Source of the DNA: Flavobacterium sp.
GTDB taxonomy: Bacteria > Bacteroidota > Bacteroidia > Flavobacteriales > Flavobacteriaceae
Reading direction: 5' to 3'
DNA: 5,089 bases
NCBI GenBank assembly: GCA_012032075.1
Contig: JAAURU010000288.1
Coordinates: 1-5,089, forward strand
The first letter of the stretch is position 1; each line of letters begins with the position of its first letter. Both the position numbers and the translations under genes were made by a program. Shown here piece by piece: positions 1 through 5,088 of this stretch. Under the pieces are notes generated by a model. It was not told where the DNA came from and ran no database searches. It worked only from the letters and a program-made list of their open reading frames with translations.

Positions 1-28
1 TGCAATGACAATGTCAATGTCAATTGCA
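1..28. repeat. Imperfect palindrome with TGTCAA repeats at window edge
   Basis: TGCAATGACA (1-10) pairs with TGTCAATTGCA (18-28) with one bulged T, and the loop holds another TGTCAA unit. It is followed on the plus strand by an A run, not a T run, so it is not a clear intrinsic terminator for a plus-strand gene. On the minus strand the T run precedes the hairpin. The rest of 1-108 is AT-rich sequence downstream of the small lipoprotein, with nothing else I can name. Confidence 0.35.
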
Positions 29-108
29 AAAAAATTAAAATAACAAAACGAATAAAATAACTAGTCAAAATAAAATTTCCAATATAACTTAATGTTTTGA
101 AATTAACA

Positions 109-264
109 TTAATTTGATTTTTGAAATTTCATATTATTCTTCGTGGACTTTATCCATTCTCTTTGTGTTAATTTCATATGGTTTTCATCTTCACTTGTTG
201 ACGAATTAATATTCTTGCAAGAAAGAATTGTTAATGAAATTAAGAAGATATAAAATGATTTCAT
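109..264 (-). CDS. Small lipoprotein, 51 aa, function unknown
   Basis: I do not recognise the family. The start at 264 gives a clean lipoprotein signal: MKSF, a hydrophobic stretch (YIFLISLTIL), then the lipobox LTILSC with the acylated Cys at about residue 16. A longer frame opens at 354, but its extra 30 residues are unlike a secretion signal and run into the repeat at 294-424, so I reject that start. The mature part (about 35 residues) is polar, rich in Ser, Asn and Lys, with no recognisable domain. No Shine-Dalgarno is visible, which is normal in Bacteroidota. It lies on the same strand as the T9SS cargo gene and starts about 30 nt after the end of the repeat, the same tight spacing seen for the cargo gene. 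The lipobox is seen; membrane anchoring is inferred. Confidence 0.6.
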   Translation of the reverse strand: MKSFYIFLISLTILSCKNINSSTSEDENHMKLTQREWIKSTKNNMKFQKSN

Positions 265-293
265 ATTGTTTTTATTTCGTTCGGAAAAATGGC

Positions 294-424
294 TTATAAC
301 GTGATTGTATAATATTAGTTGCGGATATTTACCACTAACTTTTCGGTTTAACACAGACTTTTTTACTATTATTTCACTTTTGTTTTAGCGATTAAACCGC
401 TATTATTTTTATACATTGTTGGCA
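294..424. repeat. Inverted-repeat element copy 1 (attC-like/MITE-like, 131 bp)
   Basis: The left arm runs from TTATAAC (294-300) to GCGG (321-324). The right arm runs from about ACCGC (396-400) to GTTGGCA (418-424). Reversed, the right arm reads CAACAATGTATAAAAATAAT then AGCGG, matching the left arm with 2-3 extra bases on the left. The centre is AT-rich and shares CACTAACTTTTC with copy 2, in the same orientation. It fills the gap between the stop of the frame-corrected T9SS gene (430) and the lipoprotein start (264). It could be a non-autonomous transposon or an integron-type recombination site. I recall similar elements scattered in Flavobacteriia genomes, but cannot check that here. Confidence 0.6.
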
Positions 425-429
425 AATCG

Positions 430-534
430 TTATTGTTTTTTTATTATTTTATATATTCTATTTTCAGAATCTGCTTTAATATTTAAAAAATAAATACCAT
501 TATTACCTAATATTTTTAAATTTAAGTCTTTCAT
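430..534 (-). pseudogene. Frameshifted C-terminal end of the T9SS sorting domain
   Basis: This short frame starts within the last codons of the cargo gene and encodes 34 residues: MKDLNLKILG, then NNGIYFLNIKADSENRIYKIIKKQ. The pattern (aliphatic strand, G-I-Y, strand, K-I-I-K at the end) is how type A T9SS sorting domains finish, and it is exactly the part missing from the upstream frame. The join lies in the A6 run of TTTAAAAAATGA. One more A would give an unbroken 315-residue protein with a sorting domain of about 73 residues, the usual length. It may be a sequencing error, a real mutation, or a slippage site. The stop at 430 lies 5 bp from repeat copy 1. Confidence 0.75.
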
Positions 535-1376
535 TTTTTAAAGAACTTAGTGTCTATTATTTTTCCTGAAATATCAGAAATACTAACTTTTATATTATTA
601 TATGTTTTATTCAAAATAATATTTATTTCTTCATTTGTTGGATTAGGATAAATTATTGAATTAACTATAGTCTCAATATTAGTTATACCTAAAGTATTAT
701 CTGCAATTATAGTAATATCATCAATAGAAAAACTAGGGTCTGAAGCAGTAGATGCTGTATTGTTTACAAAACGAAATCCAAATTGTACATTTGGTTTATT
801 ATCCCATGCTGAATCCATTAATGATTTTTGAGTCCAACTATTTACATTATACATGTTACTCTCTTTAAGTATCCAAGTTGTTCCATTATCTAAACTATAG
901 TATATTTCACCATAACCATTTATACTTCCTGCGCATATCCACCAAAAGTTAAATGAAATACCAGAAAAACCTACTGTAGAAACAGATGAAGTCATTTTAG
1001 AGAAATTAGATTCATTTGCTATGCATAATCCACCATCTGAAGGAAAGTAAGACGCACAATTAATTCCACTTGATATTGCTGCTTGACTTGCAATATGCAT
1101 GTAGTTACTGGTTGGGTTTCCAGTAATTCCAACTGGTTGTTGCGGTGTGTTTGACACAGTAAATGAAAAAGGAAATCCTAAGCAAACAAAAGTACCCGAA
1201 CCTCCAGCATAGTTATTATTCATTAACCAAGTATTATAAGTTGTTGAAGCTCCTAAGTCGGAAGTATTTAGAGTAAATAAATTTCCTGTTTCGAAGTTTT
1301 CAGAAAACAGTGTTGTTTGCGAAATTCCGAAATTAGTAATTAATATAGCAATTAAAAGTAATAGTGTTTTTTTCAT
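531..1376 (-). CDS. Secreted T9SS cargo protein, C-terminus frameshifted
   Basis: The 281-residue product has a signal peptide (MKKTLLLLIAILITNFGIS, cleavage near residue 19), so it is exported to the periplasm and then, by family knowledge, across the outer membrane by the type IX system. Residues about 23-225 look like a secreted jelly-roll domain: SENFETG near the start (25-31), DNGTTW (163-168), and a closing strand SFSIDDITI (215-223), as in MAM/concanavalin-like domains. Cysteines at 65, 107, 117 and 148 may form disulfides. No catalytic motif is visible; binding or adhesion is a guess. From IYPNP (242-246) a type A sorting domain begins, with NEEINI and ISDISGKI, but the frame ends at DTKFFKK. 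The rest is in the next frame at 430-534. The start is fixed by the signal peptide. Repeat copies 1 and 2 flank the gene closely. Confidence 0.85.
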   Translation of the reverse strand: MKKTLLLLIAILITNFGISQTTLFSENFETGNLFTLNTSDLGASTTYNTWLMNNNYAGGSGTFVCLGFPFSFTVSNTPQQPVGITGNPTSNYMHIASQAAISSGINCASYFPSDGGLCIANESNFSKMTSSVSTVGFSGISFNFWWICAGSINGYGEIYYSLDNGTTWILKESNMYNVNSWTQKSLMDSAWDNKPNVQFGFRFVNNTASTASDPSFSIDDITIIADNTLGITNIETIVNSIIYPNPTNEEINIILNKTYNNIKVSISDISGKIIDTKFFKK

Positions 1377-1394
1377 GATTTAGGTTTTAATGTT

Positions 1395-1526
1395 TGCTAA
1401 CGGTTTGTGTATGAATAGTAGCGGATTTAACACACTAACTTTTCAATTTTTTAACTTAACTGTAAAGATAAAGAAATAATTTCGGACAAGCACTAAAACC
1501 GCTATTATTTATACACGTTGTTACCC
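1395..1526. repeat. Inverted-repeat element copy 2 (attC-like/MITE-like, 132 bp)
   Basis: The left arm is TGCTAAC (1395-1401) through GTAGCGG (about 1418-1424). The right arm is ACCGCTATTATTTATACACG (1498-1517) to GTTACCC (1520-1526). After reversal the arms align over about 25 bp, with two extra bases in the left arm, the same asymmetry as copy 1. It shares CACTAACTTTTC and the arm sequences with copy 1, in direct orientation. On the minus strand it holds TATCTTTA (1463-1470), one mismatch from the Bacteroidota -7 box TAnnTTTG, with TTG 16 nt upstream, so it may supply the cargo gene's promoter. It separates the minus-strand cargo gene from the plus-strand methyltransferase remnant. Confidence 0.65.
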
Positions 1527-1544
1527 AACGTATTTTTATTTTTG
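1518..1544 (+). promoter_or_regulatory. Candidate Bacteroidota promoter for the methyltransferase gene
   Basis: TATTTTTG (1537-1544) matches the -7 consensus TAnnTTTG exactly, about 60 bp before the ATG at 1606. A possible -33 TTGT (1518-1521) lies 15 nt upstream, shorter than the usual spacing, and falls in the right end of repeat copy 2. In DNA this AT-rich a chance match is easy, so this is only a candidate. Confidence 0.25.
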
Positions 1545-1605
1545 CCTTTTTATTTGCATATTTACAAATTATTAGCCAAATTTGCAACAAGACAATTCTA
1601 TAATT

Positions 1606-2058
1606 ATGTCAGATTGGAACGATAAAGTTAAACGTTTATTAAAGTCAGAATTGGTTCGTAGAGGAATTTCAAATTCAGACTTGGCAAATATGCTTGAACA
1701 AATAGGTATTGAAGAAACTAAATCAAGTATCGATAGTAAAATCAGTCGTGGTTCATTTAGTGCAGCTTTTTTTCTACAATGCTTAACCGTAATTGGGTGT
1801 GAAAAAATAGAAATAGAAGAATACGAAAGTCAATTAGCAATTGCTGCTGAACCTCAAGTTGAGTTCAACAAAAAAAATAATAAAATTCAGAAAGTAAAAT
1901 TCATAGATTTATTCGCAGGACTTGGTGGAATTAGATTAGGTTTTGAAAAGTCATTTCAAGATTTAGGTTTTGAAACAGAATGTGTAATGACTTCTGAAAT
2001 TAAGCCTTACGCTGTCGAAACCTTATCCGCTCCGCAAAGTCTCCTGACTTTGAGCTAA
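1606..2058 (+). pseudogene. Truncated DUF6471-like/C5-cytosine DNA methyltransferase fusion
   Basis: The product is 150 residues from ATG 1606. A TTG at 1582 would add eight residues, but the ATG directly precedes MSDWNDKVKRLLKSELVRRG, a typical start of the DUF6471 domain. That domain covers about residues 1-68 and includes SKISRGSFSAAFFLQCL. After a short linker comes methyltransferase motif I, FIDLFAGLGGIRLGFE (about 100-115), which binds S-adenosylmethionine, then the SEI of motif II near 130-132. Native sequence ends at about L140. The last ten residues (SAPQSLLTLS) are encoded by a MITE end. Motif IV with the catalytic Pro-Cys, motifs VI-X and the target-recognition domain are all missing, so it cannot methylate DNA. 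The intact gene was probably a restriction-modification or orphan cytosine methyltransferase. The DUF6471 name rests on recall of the family. Confidence 0.75.
2027..2054 (+). repeat. Left terminal inverted repeat of the MITE-like element (uninterrupted)
   Basis: This 28-bp end contains the hairpin CAAAGTC-TCCT-GACTTTG (2035-2052). It carries the intact group II intron target TCCTGA/CTTTG, so it shows what the right end looked like before intron insertion. It also encodes the foreign tail of the methyltransferase remnant. Confidence 0.75.
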
Positions 2059-2149
2059 ATTATAAAAAAAATTATTTATTTGAAGATTTATAAATGAAGA
2101 TTTTTTATAGTAACAAATTGAATAAAATTGCATTAACTATACCTCAAAG

Positions 2150-2222
2150 GTCGAGTAGGCAAAAGCGTTTCAGCCCAAGCCTCTCACAGAACCGTACGTG
2201 AAACTCTCGCTTCATACGGCTC
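2150..2222 (-). ncRNA. Group II intron domains V and VI
   Basis: Domain V is the 34-nt hairpin at 2189-2222. It starts GAGCCGTATG, carries the AGC catalytic triad, closes with a GAGA (GNRA) loop and ends ACGTACGGTTC. Domain VI follows: stem GAGAGGC (2179-2185) pairs with GCCT-A-CTC (2153-2160), leaving a single bulged A at 2156. This is the 7th base from the intron end, the expected branch point for lariat formation. Domain V begins 21 nt after the maturase stop codon. Confidence 0.93.
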
Positions 2223-2243
2223 TTATCATACGAATCATTTCCT

Positions 2244-3491
2244 TTAAAAGAATTGCCAATGGTAAAACATTGTTGGAAAATTGAATTTCAATTCTCTAAT
2301 CCTTTCAAATGCTATTCGATAGCTTCTTTCTTTGTATTTATTCCGATACCATTTCGCTAGTCTGAACTCTAAGTTTCTAAACAATTCTTGCAAATGCCTA
2401 ATTGTTGAATAACCATAATATCTGATTATTCCTCGTATTTGAGAGTTTAATTTATTGGCAATATCTTGAATTGTCAAAGGGCTTTTTCTGTGGAGTTCAA
2501 GCTCTTTCCAAAATCTAATTATTCTACTTTGTGATTTTTGACTTATCTCGCACCCAAACCCTAAATACATTCCTCTTCCCGTTTTTGATTTTATAGAACG
2601 TGGTTTGAAAGTAAATCCTAAAAAGTCAAACTTTTTAGAATAGTCTTTTCTTTGCATTCTATTATAATCTAAACAGTAAACAATTTTAGTTTTTACCTCA
2701 CTTAATCTCAATTTACATTGTGCTAATCTGTTTTTAATCGCATTTAAAACTTCTATACTTTGACTTTCACTGTAACAATGCACGATCACATCATCAGCAT
2801 ATCTCACAAATGTCAGTTGCGGATATTCCTTTTCGAGCCATTTGTCTAGAACATAATGTAAAAATAGATTCGCTAATAATGGACTGATGACACCTCCCTG
2901 TGGTGTTCCCTCTCCTTTCTTTTGGATAAGTTCGCCACTTGTAGCTTGTATAGGACATTCCAACCATCTTGCAATGTACATCTGTATCCACTTTTCTGGA
3001 ACGTGTTTATTTACTGCTTTGAGCAATAATTCGTGATTTACTTCATCGAAAAAGGATTTTATGTCCATATCAACTACCCAAGAGTACTTTCGCACATTTT
3101 CCCTTACTTTCTCAATTGCATCGTGTGCACTTTTGTTAGGTCTGTAACCATAGGAGTTTTCGCTAAATACTGCTTCCATTCTTGGTTCAAGATAGGCTTT
3201 AACAACTTCTTGGGCAATGCGGTCAATGATAGTTGGAATTCCTAATTTTCGCTCACCTCCACCTGATTTTGGAATAATCACTTCCTTGACGGCTTGTGGA
3301 AAGTAACTGCCAGAACTCATTCTATTCCAAATTTTGTAAAGATTATTGAGTAAGTTTTCTTGGAATTGTTCCAAGCTTTGCTTATCAATTCCTGCACTGC
3401 CTTTGTTAGAATTTACCTTGCGGTAGGCTTCCTTGACCATCTGTTTGGTTATCGGAATTGGTTTTGATTCTGTCGTAAATAAATTAGTCAT
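2244..3491 (-). CDS. ltrA: Group II intron reverse transcriptase/maturase
   Basis: The 415-residue protein helps the intron RNA fold and splice, then copies it into DNA at the target. RT signatures appear in order: fingers KEAYRKVNSNKGSAGID (20-36) and RKLGIPTIIDRIAQEV (81-96), YGYRPN (114-119), VVDMDIKSFFDEV (139-151), GTPQGGVISPLLANLFLH (195-212), the catalytic YADD (231-234) and FDFLGFTF (288-295). The maturase X domain follows, about 320-385, with NSQIRGIIRYYGYST. No C-terminal HNH endonuclease is present, so it is an endonuclease-minus type that probably primes at single-stranded or replicating DNA. All key residues are intact with no frame break. AAGGA overlaps the start codon region (AATTAAGGATG). 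It sits in intron domain IV. The symbol is used in the generic sense. Confidence 0.96.
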   Translation of the reverse strand: MTNLFTTESKPIPITKQMVKEAYRKVNSNKGSAGIDKQSLEQFQENLLNNLYKIWNRMSSGSYFPQAVKEVIIPKSGGGERKLGIPTIIDRIAQEVVKAYLEPRMEAVFSENSYGYRPNKSAHDAIEKVRENVRKYSWVVDMDIKSFFDEVNHELLLKAVNKHVPEKWIQMYIARWLECPIQATSGELIQKKGEGTPQGGVISPLLANLFLHYVLDKWLEKEYPQLTFVRYADDVIVHCYSESQSIEVLNAIKNRLAQCKLRLSEVKTKIVYCLDYNRMQRKDYSKKFDFLGFTFKPRSIKSKTGRGMYLGFGCEISQKSQSRIIRFWKELELHRKSPLTIQDIANKLNSQIRGIIRYYGYSTIRHLQELFRNLEFRLAKWYRNKYKERSYRIAFERIRELKFNFPTMFYHWQFF

Positions 3492-4016
3492 CCTTAATTG
3501 TTTTAAGTTGTTAATCTACCAACAACTGTATGATTGATGTTCTTCGCTCCACTCTCATTACAAGGGTTTCTTCACTACTACAACACCATCCGCCATCCTT
3601 ATTGGCTTTGATACTATAAACTTTGTGAGTAGTACCGTTCATTACCATTCTATAAGGATTTCCTGAGTTCCATATAAAAGCCTAAATAAGATTCTTGCCT
3701 TCTCAACTGCGTTTGCCTTATAGCCAGTAAGCAAGTTCCCGCTATAATTATAACCTGTTCTCCGAAAAATAGGCTTTTGACAAAGTGTAACGCTATCACA
3801 CAACTTCTTCAAAGGTTCACTTACGTTCAACTCTCTTATTCACACCTGACTCATCTATTGAGCCTTTTCCTCTTTCCGTTCAATACCTATCAATTACTAT
3901 CAAAGCACCGAGAGGTGGTTTGCAACCCTCGCTTGCACAACGATTGCGGCAGACCTACTACCATCTTTTATACAGCATTGAATAACCCTCGAAGGTATTA
4001 TTCATTCACAGCACAC
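3492..4016 (-). ncRNA. Group II intron 5' ribozyme part (domains I-III and start of IV)
   Basis: These 525 nt have no gene. They are the catalytic RNA scaffold upstream of the maturase. The 5' GTGTG is at 4016-4012. Early hairpins are visible, for example AATACCTTCG/CGAGGGTTATT (about 3980-4000) and GCAAGCGAGGGTTGC (3921-3937). EBS1 candidate TCAGGA lies at 3661-3666 within GGAACTCAGGAAATCC. Short open frames on both strands here look like chance. I did not assign domain borders. Confidence 0.8.
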
Positions 4017-4506
4017 TCAGGAGACTTTGCGGAGCGGGGTTAATGAAAATAGCTGTTTTACTGTTTAAAAAGTAAGTTAATCCAACACCAGCGTTAAAAG
4101 AACCAAAAAATGTAGAATAATCTATTTTTTCATTTACAGGATAATAAAAATTGCTTTTAACCTCTTTATTTAAGGCGATTCCTGTAAATAAATTACCTTT
4201 AAATTTATTTGTTATTTTATATTCCCACTTTAAATTTAGAGGTATAGAAATTACTGCTCCTTCAAAATACTCTGTTTCGGATTTTGTAGTAACACCTGTT
4301 TCAAAATATTTTAATCTTGCAGTTGCAATCCAATGTTTTGCAAAATAGTATTCTGCCACAAAACCTCCTTGTAAAGAATTTTTATTCGATAAATTACTGC
4401 TGGTAATGGTGTTATTGCCTATTTCTAATCCAAAAAACCAATCTTTTTTTTGCTGTGAGTAGCTTACAAAGGAAATTAACAACAGAAATAAATAGATTTT
4501 CCTCAT
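4006..4506 (-). CDS. Outer-membrane beta-barrel protein (PorT-like), 3'-truncated
   Basis: The first 18 residues form a signal peptide (MRKIYLFLLLISFVSYSQ). The rest alternates polar and hydrophobic residues in strand-length blocks with aromatic ends (WFFGLEIG, GGFVAEYYF, WIATARLKYF, ISIPLNLKWEYK, GNLFTGIALN, FNAGVGLTYFL), as in small eight-stranded Bacteroidota barrels. No enzymatic motif is seen, and the specific role is unknown. Native sequence ends near N156. The tail PAPQSLL comes from the MITE end and SVL from the intron 5' end, with the stop inside the intron. Splicing would change the end to TLRYS with a stop at 2133-2135. Family members are usually longer, so the last strand or so is probably lost. 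It starts 3 nt after the upstream lipoprotein gene, implying one transcript. Confidence 0.75.
   Translation of the reverse strand: MRKIYLFLLLISFVSYSQQKKDWFFGLEIGNNTITSSNLSNKNSLQGGFVAEYYFAKHWIATARLKYFETGVTTKSETEYFEGAVISIPLNLKWEYKITNKFKGNLFTGIALNKEVKSNFYYPVNEKIDYSTFFGSFNAGVGLTYFLNSKTAIFINPAPQSLLSVL
4017..4037 (-). repeat. Outer part of the right terminal inverted repeat of the MITE
   Basis: These 21 bp are the inverted match of 2027-2047. The last 7 bp of the repeat lie at 2143-2149, across the intron. On the minus strand this is the 5' exon of the intron, ending in IBS1 TCCTGA. Confidence 0.8.
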
Positions 4507-4509
4507 TTT

Positions 4510-5088
4510 TTATTGATTTAGTGTTGCAACATTTATATCAAATCTTCCATCAGTAACTTGAATTGTTTCTGAGGGATTGTCTTTGTTGTATAATGTAAAA
4601 CTAAATATTCCTGAATAGATACCATTAAAATAGTCAAATCGTGTTATTGTTATTGTTCCTGCATTATTACCAGACCAATATGTTTTCTGAACTCCATTTT
4701 CTTTTATTCCAGCAATAACTTGATTGTTATTAGGTCCATCTACGTACAATTCTCCGTTAGATTGATTAATAGGATAGTTGCCAATTCCTTGTTGCATATC
4801 TTTAATCCATAAAACTATTCCTGCTGAGTTTGGGTCTTTTTTATTAGCTATTTCTAGTTGCAAGTAATCATCGCCAATAATAGGCTCATTAAAATTATTA
4901 CCACCTACAAGATTTAAACCATAAATAGGTGGACCACCAATTGCTTGGCTACCATTTTTAGGAATTAAAACTTTACCATTAATAATACAACCCGCAGTGT
5001 TCGCACCTGTTTGAGTAATTGGTGGTAATTGGTCTTGTGGGGTTTCTGTATTGTCATCTTTATTACAGGCAGTTAAAGTAATAAATGA
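4510..5088 (-). CDS. DUF6252-like lipoprotein, 5' end outside the window
   Basis: The frame is open to the window edge, with 192 residues visible. It begins in the end of a lipoprotein signal, SFITLTAC, with the acylated Cys followed by Asn-Lys-Asp-Asp. Probably only about ten N-terminal residues are missing. Then comes LPPITQTGANTAGCIINGKV (residues 21-40), the conserved opening I associate with DUF6252 lipoproteins of Flavobacteriia. The last third, GIYSGIFSFTL to VTDGRFDI, fits the family's closing strands. A TTG within the frame at 4861-4863 is not the start, because clear family sequence lies upstream of it. Function is unknown; it is predicted to sit on the membrane as a lipid-anchored beta-rich protein. 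It is co-transcribed with the outer-membrane barrel gene 3 nt downstream. Confidence 0.8.
   Translation of the reverse strand, partial: SFITLTACNKDDNTETPQDQLPPITQTGANTAGCIINGKVLIPKNGSQAIGGPPIYGLNLVGGNNFNEPIIGDDYLQLEIANKKDPNSAGIVLWIKDMQQGIGNYPINQSNGELYVDGPNNNQVIAGIKENGVQKTYWSGNNAGTITITRFDYFNGIYSGIFSFTLYNKDNPSETIQVTDGRFDINVATLNQ

Larger units (their letters stand above)
300..1400 (-). other. Putative integron-like gene cassette carrying the T9SS cargo gene
   Basis: Read on the minus strand, the unit would start inside GTTAGCA (1395-1401), with the ATG 24 nt later. It carries a single gene, frame-corrected stop at 430, and 5 nt after the stop enters a hairpin-forming site that opens with TGCCAAC (418-424) and closes with CGTTATAA at about 294-301. 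GTTAGCA and TGCCAAC are complementary at 6 of 7 positions. That relation is the hallmark of integron cassettes, where GTTRRRY at the start pairs with RYYYAAC at the attC site. The ends fit that consensus only partly, and no integrase is in the window. This is inference; two independent MITE insertions are the alternative. Confidence 0.3.
2150..4016 (-). mobile_element. Group II intron, complete, 1867 nt
   Basis: This self-splicing retroelement encodes its own maturase. The 5' end on the minus strand is GTGTGCTGTGAATG (G at 4016), fitting GUGYG. The 3' end is CTACTCGAC (C at 2150), fitting the AY rule. Both boundaries are confirmed independently: removing 2150-4016 restores a perfect copy of the MITE end seen at 2027-2054. 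IBS1 TCCTGA (4017-4022 on minus) is fully complementary to TCAGGA (3661-3666, minus), a likely EBS1 in domain I. Domain V, domain VI and an intact maturase are present, so it looks recent and possibly active. It is transcribed with the outer-membrane operon upstream. It appears less AT-rich than its surroundings, consistent with transfer. Structural class is not assigned. Confidence 0.93.
2027..4037. mobile_element. MITE-like element (~144 bp) split by a group II intron
   Basis: The 28-bp end at 2027-2054 (CCGCTCCGCAAAGTCTCCTG then ACTTTGAG) recurs exactly, inverted, at 2143-2149 joined to 4017-4037 once the intron (2150-4016) is removed. The intron-free element would be 123 + 21 = 144 bp, with an 88-bp AT-rich centre and no coding capacity, which fits a miniature inverted-repeat transposable element. 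Each end can also fold as a hairpin (CAAAGTC, loop TCCT, GACTTTG). No clear target duplication is seen, and the two flanks belong to different truncated genes, so the present junction is probably rearranged. The parent transposase family cannot be named from these ends. Confidence 0.7.

Noticed and set aside
1..108. A third attC-like site closing the lipoprotein unit
   Set aside because: The matching core (TTATAAC on the minus strand) and the CGCTATTATT-type arms are not found here; only an unrelated palindrome is present.
265..354. Longer 81-residue version of the small lipoprotein starting at 354
   Set aside because: The added 30 residues run into repeat copy 1 and would bury a clear lipoprotein signal; the ATG at 264 is far better.
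1582..1605. TTG start eight codons before the methyltransferase ATG
   Set aside because: The ATG at 1606 coincides with the expected start of the DUF6471-like domain, and no ribosome-binding site favours the TTG.
2035..2052. MITE-end hairpin as an intrinsic terminator
   Set aside because: The stem is short and no T run follows it in either direction.
3033..4043. Plus-strand open frames at 3033-3245 and 3777-4043, and minus-strand frames at 2794-2991 and 3642-3830
   Set aside because: They lie inside the maturase gene or intron ribozyme RNA, show no domain or signal, and are best seen as chance frames.
2018..4045. TTA near both MITE edges as a target duplication
   Set aside because: It is only three bases, not flush with the ends (T on one side, GG on the other), and the flanks are different genes.
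4151..4348. Plus-strand 65-residue frame opposite the barrel gene
   Set aside because: It is antisense to a well-supported secreted protein and has no features of its own.
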